The notes beneath the pieces were generated by a model that ran no database searches, was not told the origin of the DNA, and saw only the letters and a program-made list of their open reading frames with translations. The position numbers were made by a program, and so were the translations under genes. A stretch of 61,788 nt of DNA from an uncultured Desulfovibrio sp. (GTDB lineage: Bacteria > Desulfobacterota > Desulfovibrionia > Desulfovibrionales > Desulfovibrionaceae), in the NCBI GenBank assembly GCA_900553145.1, contig USCL01000001.1, positions 1 through 61,788 of the forward strand, written 5' to 3'. Position 1 is the first letter of the stretch. Every line of letters begins with the position of its first letter. This document shows, piece by piece, positions 53,753 through 61,788 of this stretch.

Positions 53753-55401
53753 ACATGCCCTTCCTGACCATGCAGGCGCTGCTCGGCACGGACAAGCGCC
53801 CGCCCGAATTTCCCGCCGACGAAAGCGAAGCCGGACGGCTCACGCAAGCCGTCGCCGCCATGCGGGACGGCTCCGAAAACGCCGACGCGCTCAAGCTTCT
53901 CCGCGCCGCCGGGGTGCAGGCCGTCTGCGGGCTGGCGGGCTATCTGCCGCCCCGCGCCGATTCCGGCCTTGCCGAGCCCTGCCCGCCGGAATCCCGCACG
54001 CCCGTGGACAAGGCCGCCATCATCGACTTGCTGCGCCAAATCCTCTCCAACGGTTCCGACCGCATGCGCCTTGAAGCCTTCCGCCTCATGTCCGGCGCGG
54101 GAAAGGTGCTCCCGCCGACGCTGCTCCCGCAGGCGCTGGAGCTTGGACGCCGCACCCCGGCCTTGCGCGGGCCCATAGCCCAAGTCGCCGGGGAGCGCGG
54201 CCGCTGGCTCGGGGCCCGGAATGCCGCGTGGAACCTGTTCGCCACCAGCTCCGGGGGCGAGCTCGATCCCGAAGTCTGGGACAGCGGGACACTGGCACAG
54301 CGCGAAGCTTACCTCAAAACCCTCCGCGCGCAGGAGCCCGCCAAAGCCCGCGAGCTTTTTGAAGCGGCCTCGGCATCCCTCGACGCCCGCGAACGCGCCG
54401 CCTTTACCGGGTGCCTCGAGGAAGGCTTGAGCACCGCTGACGAAGCCTTCCTCGAAACCCTGCTGGAAAAGGATCGCAGCAAGGAAGTGCGGCAAACCGC
54501 CGCCTCCCTGCTCGTCCGCCTGCCGGAAAGCGGCTATGTCCGGCGCATGGCCGGACGCCTTGCCCCCTGCATTGCCGTCCCGGAGGCCAAAAGCGGGATC
54601 ATCAGCCGCATCGCCTCGGCCTTCGCCGCGCCCCTGCCGGGCATCGAACCGCCGGAATCCTTTGATCCCGAGTGGAAAAAGGACATGCTGGAGGAAAAAA
54701 AGCCGCAGTACGAGGAGTTCGGGCAGCGCGGCTGGTGGCTTTACCAGATAGGGCGCGGCGTGCCGCTGGCATGGTGGGAGACGCATACCGGCCTGTCGCC
54801 CGAAGCCCTCATCGGCTGGGCGCAGAAAACCGATTGGAGCAAGGTGCTGTTCCGCATCTGGCTGGAGGCCGCCCAGCGCGAGCGCCATCCCCAATGGGCC
54901 GCCGCCCTGCTCGCCCGCGTGTTCGGGGAACACCTCGAAGTTTCCGTGGGCAAGGGCCGGATCGATGCCTTCGCCTTCATCGGCATCTTGCCGCCATCCG
55001 AGCGCGAAGCCGCCCTCCTCGAACGTTTCCCCTGCCCCGGCCCCACGGACGGCGGCGACACGTTCGCCCAGCGGCACTATAAGCAGGTAATGCAGTTCGG
55101 GAGGTTCTCCCCGCCCGACGGGGACACCCCCTTTTCCCTTGAAGGGGGCCGGGCCCTCGTCCGGCGGATCCGCTTCTGGGCGGACCATTCCGACGGCATC
55201 GGCCAAATAAGCTACCAGACCTCCATCGCGCTGGGGCACATCATCGAGGCGACCTTCTGGCTGATCCCGCTTCCCCTGCTGGACGATCTGCTCGCGGATT
55301 GGCCTTGCAGCGAAAAGGGGACCCCCTTCTGCCGATCCGGGTACGATTTTCTGACCACGGCCATCAAGGCCCGCAAGGCCCTTCACCACTACTTTGCCTG
55401 A
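53749..55401 (+). CDS. DUF5691 family protein
   Basis: A 550-residue helical-repeat protein. The family marker GERGRWLGARNAAWNLF is at about residues 147-163, after the GTDKRPPEFP start motif near residue 14. Remaining sequence is rich in Leu/Ala/Glu helices, as in HEAT-like scaffolds, with several Trp-containing helices (RGWWLYQIGRG). No catalytic motif is apparent, so a scaffold or adaptor role for its neighbours is the simplest reading. It starts in the SWIM gene's stop (ATGA) and is followed nine bases later by the MoxR gene. Confidence 0.85.
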   Translation: MNMPFLTMQALLGTDKRPPEFPADESEAGRLTQAVAAMRDGSENADALKLLRAAGVQAVCGLAGYLPPRADSGLAEPCPPESRTPVDKAAIIDLLRQILSNGSDRMRLEAFRLMSGAGKVLPPTLLPQALELGRRTPALRGPIAQVAGERGRWLGARNAAWNLFATSSGGELDPEVWDSGTLAQREAYLKTLRAQEPAKARELFEAASASLDARERAAFTGCLEEGLSTADEAFLETLLEKDRSKEVRQTAASLLVRLPESGYVRRMAGRLAPCIAVPEAKSGIISRIASAFAAPLPGIEPPESFDPEWKKDMLEEKKPQYEEFGQRGWWLYQIGRGVPLAWWETHTGLSPEALIGWAQKTDWSKVLFRIWLEAAQRERHPQWAAALLARVFGEHLEVSVGKGRIDAFAFIGILPPSEREAALLERFPCPGPTDGGDTFAQRHYKQVMQFGRFSPPDGDTPFSLEGGRALVRRIRFWADHSDGIGQISYQTSIALGHIIEATFWLIPLPLLDDLLADWPCSEKGTPFCRSGYDFLTTAIKARKALHHYFA

Positions 55402-55410
55402 GAGAAAACC

Positions 55411-56505
55411 ATGAGCACGGCTGACAACGAAAACAAGCTGCGGCACCACGCCGAACAACAGTTCGCCGAGGAACTGGAAGAACTCAAAAAAGCCGACGCC
55501 CGCCAGCGCCCCACCAACTGGGAGCTTTCCCCGTGGGCCGTCTGCACCTACCTGCTCGGCGGCGAACTGGACAGCGGCTTCACGGTATCCGCCAAATACA
55601 TCGGGAACCGCCGCATCATCGAAACGGCGGTCGCCACGCTGGCGACGGACCGGGCGCTCTTGCTGTACGGGGTTCCGGGCACGGCGAAGTCGTGGGTGTC
55701 GGAACACTTGGCGGCGGCGATCAGCGGCGACTCCACGCGCATCATCCAAGGCACGGCGGGCACCAGCGAAGAACAGATGCGCTATGGCTGGAACTATGCG
55801 GAACTCCTCTCCAAGGGGCCGTCCCGCGCCGCGCTGGTCGAAAGCCCGCTTATGCGGGCCATGTCCGAGGGCCGCATCGCCCGCGTGGAGGAGCTGACCC
55901 GCATCCCCGCCGACGTGCAGGACACGCTGATCACCATCCTGTCCGAAAAAACGCTCCCCATCCCCGAGCTCAACGACGAAGTGCAGGCCGTGCGCGGCTT
56001 CAACCTCATCGCCACGGCGAACAACCGCGACAAAGGCGTCAACGAGCTGTCCTCGGCGCTCAAGCGGCGCTTCAACACGGTCATCCTGCCCGTGCCCGCC
56101 ACGGAGGAAGAGGAAATCAGCATCGTGTCCAAGCGCGTCTCCGAAATGGGCCGCGCGCTGGAGCTCCCCGCCGAGCCCCCGGCGCTGGATGAAGTGCGCC
56201 GCGTGGTGCAGATCTTCCGCGAACTGCGCAACGGGCAGACGGAAGACGGCAAGACCAAGCTCAAGTCGCCCACCGGCACGCTGAGCACGGCGGAAGCCAT
56301 CTCCGTGCTCAACAGCGGCATGGCGCTTGCCGCGCACTTCGGGGACGGCGTGCTGCACGCCCGCGACGTCGCCGCGAGCCTTGTAGGCGCGGTGGTCAAG
56401 GACCCCGTACAGGACGACCTCGTCTGGCGCGAGTATCTCGAAACCGTGGTCAAGGAGCGTTCCGGCTGGAAGGATCTGTACCGCGCCTGCCGTGACGTGG
56501 ATTAG
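55411..56505 (+). CDS. MoxR-type AAA+ ATPase
   Basis: A 364-residue AAA+ of the MoxR class. Walker A reads GVPGTAKS (residues about 87-94), an AKS form also met in RavA-like proteins. The Walker B region is ARVEELTRIP, where the usual aspartate-glutamate pair is Glu-Glu. Sensor 1 is ATANNRD, and the arginine-finger stretch is LKRRF. MoxR proteins act as remodelling chaperones together with VWA partners, and a VWA gene ends this set. It begins after GAGAAAACC with ATG 55411. The gap of 389 bases to DUF5682 contains a hairpin repeat. Confidence 0.92.
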   Translation: MSTADNENKLRHHAEQQFAEELEELKKADARQRPTNWELSPWAVCTYLLGGELDSGFTVSAKYIGNRRIIETAVATLATDRALLLYGVPGTAKSWVSEHLAAAISGDSTRIIQGTAGTSEEQMRYGWNYAELLSKGPSRAALVESPLMRAMSEGRIARVEELTRIPADVQDTLITILSEKTLPIPELNDEVQAVRGFNLIATANNRDKGVNELSSALKRRFNTVILPVPATEEEEISIVSKRVSEMGRALELPAEPPALDEVRRVVQIFRELRNGQTEDGKTKLKSPTGTLSTAEAISVLNSGMALAAHFGDGVLHARDVAASLVGAVVKDPVQDDLVWREYLETVVKERSGWKDLYRACRDVD

Positions 56506-56516
56506 GAAAGAAAAAT

Positions 56517-56576
56517 CGGGGGAAGGAGCTTTCTGTAAAAAGCGCCCTCCCCCGACCCCCATCCGCAAAAACTCCG
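56517..56576 (-). repeat. Dispersed G-rich hairpin repeat
   Basis: On the minus strand GAGTTTTTGCGGATGGGGG leads to GGGGGAGGGCGCTTTTTACAG and a partner arm ending CTCCTTCCCCC. It lies inside the five-gene set, between the MoxR and DUF5682 genes; the rest of 56506-56894 shows no gene. Confidence 0.6.
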
Positions 56577-56894
56577 ACTGGCGGGGAGGCGGCGCGGCGG
56601 GAGTCCGGCGCAACGGCGGCAAGGTTCCCTGATCGGCTTTTCGGCTTTTTTGAGCGGGCCGCTCCGTTTTTCCGTCCGGCCGCGCTCTGCCGTCGGGAAA
56701 CGTTTTTCCGCTTTTCCGCGCGGCGTTGTTTTCCGGGCCCATCATGCCCGGGCGGACGGGATGGAAAGGCTCTCCCGGCGGTTTTTGAGAAAAGAAAAAG
56801 GATATGCTCCAACGGGGAGGAAGAATCCCCCCACACGGAAGGCGTTCTTCCCCCGGCGGGTATCCCTTTGCAACAGCTTACAAAAGGCTTCACC

Positions 56895-59306
56895 ATGCCT
56901 GATCAGACCGTTCGACTCTTCGGCATTCGCCACCACGGGCCGGGGTGCGCCCGCAGCCTGTTGCGCGCTCTGGAAGCCATGCAACCCGACTGCCTGCTGA
57001 TCGAAGGGCCGCCGGACGGCGAATCCGTGCTGCCCTTCGTGCTCGAACCGGAGATGCGCCCCCCGGTGGCACTGCTCGTATACGCCCCCGAGGATTCCCG
57101 GCGCGCCGTCTTCTATCCCTTCGCCGAGTTTTCCCCGGAATGGCAGGCCCTGCGGTACGGCTTGAGCCGATCCCTCCCGGTGCGGTTCATGGATCTGCCC
57201 ATCACCCATCAGTTCGGGCTGGACAAGGCGTTCGAAGACGAATGCAGGGCGGCGGACGAGAAGGCCTTGCAAGAGGCCGAAAACGCCGCGCCGGAAACAG
57301 GGGCAGATACGCCGGAACCCACGGCTCAAGGGGAAGATGAGGCCGACGCCACGGGCCCCTCCGCCGGGAGCGGCGCGGCCGGAGCATCCAAGGCCGACGG
57401 GACGGACGGCACCGCCGAGGACGATGCCTCCGAGGAGGACGTCTACGGCGATCCCCTCGACTGGCTCGGGCGCGCCGCCGGATACGGCGATGGCGAAGCA
57501 TGGTGGAACCACATGGTCGAGGAGCGCATCGACGGCCTCGAACTGTTCGACGCCATCCGCGAGGCCATGACCACCTTGCGGACCGAAGCGCCCCGGCGCG
57601 AACGCGGCGAAAGGGAAATGCGGCGCGAAGCCCTGCGCGAGGCGCACATGCGCAAAACGCTGCGGCAGGCGAAAAAAGAAGGATTCCAGAATATCGCCGT
57701 GATCTGCGGCGCGTGGCATGTGCCCGCGCTTGAAGCCGATACGCCCGCCAAGCAGGACAACGATCTGCTCAAGGGCCTGCCCAAAATGAAGGCCGCGGCG
57801 ACATGGACGCCGTGGACCTACCTCAACCTGAGCAGCCGGAGCGGCTACGGCGCGGGCGTGACCTCCCCCGCGTGGTACGAGCACCTGTGGCGCAGCGGCA
57901 AGGGCGATCGGGCCATCGGCTGGCTGACGCATGCCGCGCGCCTGTTCCGCGAGCAGGACATGGACTGCTCGTCCGCCCACATCATCGAAGCCTCGCGCCT
58001 TGCCGCGTCGCTGGCCGCCCTGCGCGAACGCCCCCGCCCCGGCCTGCAGGAGCTTTATGAAGCGCTGCAAACCACGGTCTGCATGGGCGACGCCGCCCCG
58101 CTGCGCCTGATCGAGCGCCAGCTCATCGTGGGCGACAAACTCGGGGGGATCCCCGAATCCGCGCCCACCGTCCCGTTGCAGCGGGATCTGGAACAGCAAC
58201 AGAAAAGCCTGCGCCTGAAGCCCGAAGCCGCACAGAAGGTGCTGGATCTCGATCTGCGCCAAGCCAACGATCTGGCGCGCAGCCACCTGCTGCACCGCTT
58301 GCGGCTGCTGGAAATCGGCTGGGCGACGCCGGGAGCGAACCGCAACGCCAAGGGGACGTTCCATGAACTCTGGGAAATGCAATGGGCGCCCGAACTCGCC
58401 GTTGCGGTGATCGCCGCCAGCCGGTGGGGGAACACCATCCTTGAAGCCGCCACGGCGAAGACGGTTGAGCTGGCGCGTGAAGCGGAACTGCTCCGCCTGA
58501 CGGAGCTGGTGAACGACATCCTGTTCGCCGATCTGCCGGATGCAGTCGGATACGCCACGCGCATGCTGGAAGAGAAAGCCGCCACCGCCAATGACGTCGG
58601 CCAGCTGCTGGAAGCCATCCCGCCCTTGGCGGCCGTCGCCCGTTACGGCAACGTGCGCCGGACCGACGCCGGGATGGTCACCCGCGTCCTTGAAGGCCTG
58701 ATCCCCCGCGCCGCCATCGGACTGCCGGGCGCCTGCACCTCGCTGAACGACGAAAGCGCCGCCGCCATGCGCGACCGCATCATCGCGGCGCACAATGCCA
58801 TCCGCCTGCTCGGCGACGAAACGCTTTCGGAAGGCTGGCTGTCCGCCCTGCACCAGACCGCCCTGCGCGAGGGCACGGTCCACGAGCTCCTGCAGGGCAC
58901 GGCCGTCCGCCTGCTGTTCGACGAGCAGCGGCTGCCGATGGAGGAAGTCGCCCGGCTGATGGGCCTTTCCCTGTCGGCGGCGTCCGAGCCCGCCGCGGCC
59001 TCCGCGTGGATCGAGGGGTTCCTGAACCAAAGCGCGCTGGTGCTCCTGCATGACGACGCCCTGTGGAGCGTGCTCGCAAACTGGCTGGACGGCCTGACCG
59101 ACACGCACTTTACCAGCATCCTGCCCATGCTGCGCCGGACGTTCTCGGGCTTTTCCGGCCCCGAGCGCCGCCAGCTCGGCGAACGCGCCAAGCGTCCCGC
59201 CGGGAAAACGATGCACGGGCAGGCCGAAACCCGCTGGGATGCGGAACGCGCGGCCCTGCCCGTCCCGTTCCTGCGGCGCGTGCTCGGCCTCGCGGCGCAG
59301 GCGTAA
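56895..59306 (+). CDS. DUF5682 family protein
   Basis: An 803-residue protein. It opens with VRLFGIRHHGPGCARSLLRA and a following LLIEGPPDGES, the DUF5682 signature; further on, VICGAWHVPALEAD supplies a histidine. This pattern resembles the EreA/ChaN/TraB-type fold, whose members are hydrolases or binding proteins, so an enzymatic role is possible. Residues about 130-190 are a low-complexity acidic Ala/Asp/Glu/Gly insertion. The second half is helical. ATG 56895 is preferred to a TTG nine codons upstream. It is 30 bases before the VWA gene and belongs to the same set. Confidence 0.85.
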   Translation: MPDQTVRLFGIRHHGPGCARSLLRALEAMQPDCLLIEGPPDGESVLPFVLEPEMRPPVALLVYAPEDSRRAVFYPFAEFSPEWQALRYGLSRSLPVRFMDLPITHQFGLDKAFEDECRAADEKALQEAENAAPETGADTPEPTAQGEDEADATGPSAGSGAAGASKADGTDGTAEDDASEEDVYGDPLDWLGRAAGYGDGEAWWNHMVEERIDGLELFDAIREAMTTLRTEAPRRERGEREMRREALREAHMRKTLRQAKKEGFQNIAVICGAWHVPALEADTPAKQDNDLLKGLPKMKAAATWTPWTYLNLSSRSGYGAGVTSPAWYEHLWRSGKGDRAIGWLTHAARLFREQDMDCSSAHIIEASRLAASLAALRERPRPGLQELYEALQTTVCMGDAAPLRLIERQLIVGDKLGGIPESAPTVPLQRDLEQQQKSLRLKPEAAQKVLDLDLRQANDLARSHLLHRLRLLEIGWATPGANRNAKGTFHELWEMQWAPELAVAVIAASRWGNTILEAATAKTVELAREAELLRLTELVNDILFADLPDAVGYATRMLEEKAATANDVGQLLEAIPPLAAVARYGNVRRTDAGMVTRVLEGLIPRAAIGLPGACTSLNDESAAAMRDRIIAAHNAIRLLGDETLSEGWLSALHQTALREGTVHELLQGTAVRLLFDEQRLPMEEVARLMGLSLSAASEPAAASAWIEGFLNQSALVLLHDDALWSVLANWLDGLTDTHFTSILPMLRRTFSGFSGPERRQLGERAKRPAGKTMHGQAETRWDAERAALPVPFLRRVLGLAAQA

Positions 59307-59336
59307 CCGGGCGAATCCGGATTTGTGGTGAATGCG

Positions 59337-60524
59337 ATGAGCGATCAGGAGTTGATGATGGATACGGCTGATGGGGAACGCTTGCGGCGTTGGCGGCTGG
59401 TACTTGGGGAAGAGGCGCAGGCAAGCTGCGGCCTCGCCGGGCTGGGCCCTGAAGACCGGCAGATGGACGAAGCGCTGGCGGCGCTGTACGAAACGGACAG
59501 CAAGCACAGCCTGCGGGGCGGCAGCGGGGCCTCGTCGCCGCGCGTGGCCCGCTGGCTCGGGGACATCCGGCGCTTTTTCCCGTCTTCGGTGGTGCAGGTC
59601 ATGCAAAAGGACGCCTTCGAGCGCCTCAACCTGCACAGCATGCTGCTCCAGCCGGAAATGCTCGAAAGCGTGCAGCCCGACGTAAACCTCGTGTCCACGC
59701 TCATGTCGCTGCGGGGCATCATCCCCGAAAAGACCAAGGAGACGGCCCGGCTGGTCGTCCGCAAGGTCGTGGACGCGCTCATGAAGCAGCTTGAGGAGCC
59801 CATGCGCACGGCGGTCAGCGGAGCGCTGAACCGGGCGGTACGCAACCGGCGCCCCCGGCATGCCGAAATCGACTGGAACCGCACGATCCGGGCAAACCTC
59901 AAGCACTGGCAGCGGGACTACAAGACCATCGTGCCGGAAACGCTGATCGGCTATGGCCGCAAATCGCAGCGCGTCCAACGGGAAATCATCCTCTGCATCG
60001 ACCAGAGCGGCTCGATGGCGGCTTCGGTCGTCTACTCAAGCATCTTCGGCGCGGTCATGGCCTCCATGCCCGCCGTGAAAACCCATCTCGTCGTGTTTGA
60101 CACCGCCGTGGTGGACATGACGGAGCAGCTTGACGATCCCGTCGATCTGCTGTTCGGCGTCCAGCTCGGCGGCGGCACGGACATCAACCGCGCCGTGGGC
60201 TACTGCCAGTCGCTGATCCGCGATCCGCGCAACACCATCCTCGTGCTCATTTCCGACCTGTACGAAGGCGGCGTGGAAAGGAACCTGCTCCAGCGCGCCA
60301 ACGAACTGGTGCAATCGGGCGTGCAGGTCATCACCCTTCTCGCCCTGAGCAATGAAGGCGCCCCGTTTTACGACAAGGCCCTCGCGGCCAAGCTCGCCAG
60401 CCTCGGCATCCCGTCTTTCGCCTGTACCCCCGACCTGTTCCCCGGCATGATGGCCGCCGCCATCCGCAAGGAAGACGTCAACCTCTGGGCCGCCAAACAG
60501 GGCATCGTCATTCCTAAAGGGTAA
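59337..60524 (+). CDS. VWA-domain protein (CoxE-like), last gene of the set
   Basis: About 395 residues. The C-terminal half is a von Willebrand A domain with a complete metal site: DQSGSM (DxSxS), the threonine of GGGTD and the aspartate of LISDLYEGG. The N-terminal half is helical and basic (RRPRHAEIDWNRTIRANLKH), as in CoxE-type partners of MoxR ATPases. The start is uncertain: GTG 59325, ATG 59337 and ATG 59358 are possible; the last has the best AGGAG spacing. It ends before a strong terminator. It most likely works with the MoxR ATPase through Mg2+-dependent binding to a target. Confidence 0.9.
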   Translation: MSDQELMMDTADGERLRRWRLVLGEEAQASCGLAGLGPEDRQMDEALAALYETDSKHSLRGGSGASSPRVARWLGDIRRFFPSSVVQVMQKDAFERLNLHSMLLQPEMLESVQPDVNLVSTLMSLRGIIPEKTKETARLVVRKVVDALMKQLEEPMRTAVSGALNRAVRNRRPRHAEIDWNRTIRANLKHWQRDYKTIVPETLIGYGRKSQRVQREIILCIDQSGSMAASVVYSSIFGAVMASMPAVKTHLVVFDTAVVDMTEQLDDPVDLLFGVQLGGGTDINRAVGYCQSLIRDPRNTILVLISDLYEGGVERNLLQRANELVQSGVQVITLLALSNEGAPFYDKALAAKLASLGIPSFACTPDLFPGMMAAAIRKEDVNLWAAKQGIVIPKG

Positions 60525-60576
60525 CATACGTCCCTTTTGAGCGGACATTCCGCATTTCCGCCACACATCACTCCGA

Positions 60577-60622
60577 AAGCAGCCGCCCGGCCCTTCCTGA
60601 ACGAAGAACCGGGCGGCTGCTT
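60577..60622 (+). terminator. Terminator of the five-gene set
   Basis: AAGCAGCCGCCCGG (60577-60590) and CCGGGCGGCTGCTT (60609-60622) are exact complements, followed by CAATTTCG. A convergent GGDEF gene begins its stop side at 60774. Confidence 0.75.
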
Positions 60623-60773
60623 CAATTTCGCTTATAGCCGGAACGGGCTCCCAGCGCACGGCCTTGCCACCGGCCGGACATATTGCAAGGAAACAGGCTG
60701 CACCGATGCACGCCAGAAACACGGGGCGAAAGGGGACTCCCCGGGACGCTTCCTCCTCCCCGCCCTGTCTTCC

Positions 60774-61328
60774 CTACCGCCTCTCTTCCCCGCCGCCGGA
60801 AGCAAAGACCACCCGGTTCCGCCCGAGCCGCTTGGCCTCATGCAGCGCGGCGTCGGCACGCTGGAACAAGGTTTCAAAGGCGGTCCCATCCACCGGGTAC
60901 CGGGCTATGCCGACACTGCATGCCGGTTTGTAGCGTTCATCGCCGCGGGCGGAAAACAACGTGCCGAGGGCCGTATAAAATTCCTGCGCCTTCTTCTCAG
61001 AAAGCCGTTCCGGTTCCACATCGCGAAGCAGGACAAGGAACTCGTGGCCGCCGATCCTGCCGATGTAATCCGAGCGCCTGAATATCCGCCGCAGGACAGC
61101 CGCGATATCGTTCAGCACAATATCCCCGAATTCCTGCCCCCACGTCTCATTGACCCTTTTGAAGTTATCCACGTCGATAACGAACATCGCATGGGACTGG
61201 CGCATGCCGCTTTTTGAAAAACACAGATCTATCAGGTGCTGCATCGTCATCTTGTCGTAGCAGCCCGTGAGACAATCCCGGTGCACCGTTTCTTCCGCAA
61301 CCAACGCGGCTTCTTCCGTCATATTCAT
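60774..61328 (-). CDS. Degenerate GGDEF-domain protein
   Basis: A 184-residue protein made of a single GGDEF domain. The active site reads GGHEF: the catalytic acidic residue at the third position is a histidine, which should abolish or weaken cyclase activity. The I-site RRSD stands five residues before it and is intact, so binding of cyclic di-GMP is possible. It opens with TVHRDCLTGCYDKMTMQHL, the usual domain start. There is no sensor or membrane part. ATG 61328 was taken as start. A role as c-di-GMP receptor is inference; loss of function is the alternative. Confidence 0.85.
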   Translation of the reverse strand: MNMTEEAALVAEETVHRDCLTGCYDKMTMQHLIDLCFSKSGMRQSHAMFVIDVDNFKRVNETWGQEFGDIVLNDIAAVLRRIFRRSDYIGRIGGHEFLVLLRDVEPERLSEKKAQEFYTALGTLFSARGDERYKPACSVGIARYPVDGTAFETLFQRADAALHEAKRLGRNRVVFASGGGEERR

Positions 61329-61644
61329 GCAATTTGCCCTTATTAGTAGAGGAAAAAGGCATTCCCACGGGCATTCTTATTACCATCATTACCCAACGGA
61401 TACCCAACGATCTTCCAAGGCCGCTCCCATGCGGTTCCGGGATTTCTTGTCAGCCTATAGCATCCATACGTTACGCGTAATTCTTGCTTCATGGCACGCT
61501 GTCCCTGCCGTCCTTACGGCAAACACCGGGGCAGGATCAACATGGATATGGCGATGCTTCCGACGCCGCTGTATTTGAGAGCATTTCCTGTTTTCGGTCA
61601 AGCGGCAGCCAGCTTTTTTCGGATGCTCCGGCAAGAAGGAGACA
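61329..61644. other. Gap without recognised gene
   Basis: Short frames only. It may hold the promoter of the GGDEF gene at its left end. Confidence 0.3.
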
Positions 61645-61677
61645 TAAAAAAACCTCCATTCCATACGGGAACGGAGG
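61645..61677 (-). terminator. Terminator of a minus-strand gene beyond the window
   Basis: On the minus strand CCTCCGTTCCCGTATGGAA folds to GGAGG and is followed by TTTTTTTATG. No minus-strand gene precedes it in this window, so its gene should lie to the right. Confidence 0.6.
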
Positions 61678-61683
61678 CCGGAA

Positions 61684-61750
<67 letters not shown>

Positions 61751-61756
61751 TATTAT

Positions 61757-61788
61757 GAAAGGGAAGGAGATACTTTCTGAAGAAAGTT
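61757..61788. repeat. Partial hairpin repeat at the window end
   Basis: GAAAGGGAAGGAGAT followed by ACTTTCTGAAGAAAGTT, the core of the dispersed hairpin family. The copy may continue past the window. Confidence 0.5.

Noticed and set aside
53563..59978. Two frames of over 1000 codons on the minus strand opposite the five-gene set
   Set aside because: The plus-strand genes carry clear family motifs (SWIM, Walker A, VWA metal site); the minus frames do not.

Overview
The window almost certainly comes from Bilophila wadsworthia or a very close relative in the Desulfovibrionaceae. It is GC-rich with AT-richer gaps. It carries the genes of anaerobic taurine respiration (taurine:pyruvate aminotransferase, alanine dehydrogenase, NADH-dependent sulfoacetaldehyde reductase), several TRAP transporters, hydrogenase maturation genes and many sigma-54-type control elements. 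The organism call is inference from protein families and gene content; no database search was run.

Layout. 0.5-9.5 kb: housekeeping genes on the + strand (metallo-hydrolase, htpG, hydrogenase maturation protease, a frameshifted DUF554 gene, uvrA, ferredoxin-nitroreductase). 9.9-13.9 kb: taurine genes sarD, tpa and ald on the - strand, with a good -24/-12 promoter before ald and a divergent PAS/sigma-54 activator at 14.1 kb, followed by a TRAP transporter (dctPQM). 19-26 kb: hypC, an unknown exported protein, a fused secDF, aroE, a glycosyltransferase and tRNA-Ser(CGA). 26.8-28.7 kb: a yybP-ykoY-type (Mn2+) riboswitch with its own terminator, placed before a DUF47/Pit pair. 29.3-31.3 kb: a YeiH-type transporter followed by two small genes, one of only 57 codons. 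32.2-36.4 kb: a second TRAP system with order P-Q-M-P. 36.5-38.6 kb: an EamA transporter and a LysR regulator. 39 kb: tRNA-Leu(GAG) with a decayed integrase beside it.

40-46.3 kb, all on the - strand: azlCD, an NhaC-family antiporter, a cystathionine/methionine gamma-lyase-type enzyme with a near-perfect sigma-54 promoter and an upstream inverted repeat, and their likely activator, whose C-terminus looks like a winged helix rather than the usual Fis helix-turn-helix. 46.6-52 kb: a stand-alone PDDEXK nuclease, a GlcG/HbpS-like protein, a PAS-GGDEF cyclase and an MFS carrier. 52.4-60.5 kb: a five-gene set, SWIM zinc finger / DUF5691 / MoxR AAA+ / DUF5682 / VWA, which is the best candidate here for an incompletely understood system. 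The window ends with a degenerate GGDEF protein and a long (AG)23(TG)8 microsatellite.

Many gene ends carry a dispersed G-rich hairpin repeat with a core like CTTTCTTCAGAAAG. At least six copies are recognisable, and one pair shares an extended arm of about 80 bases.
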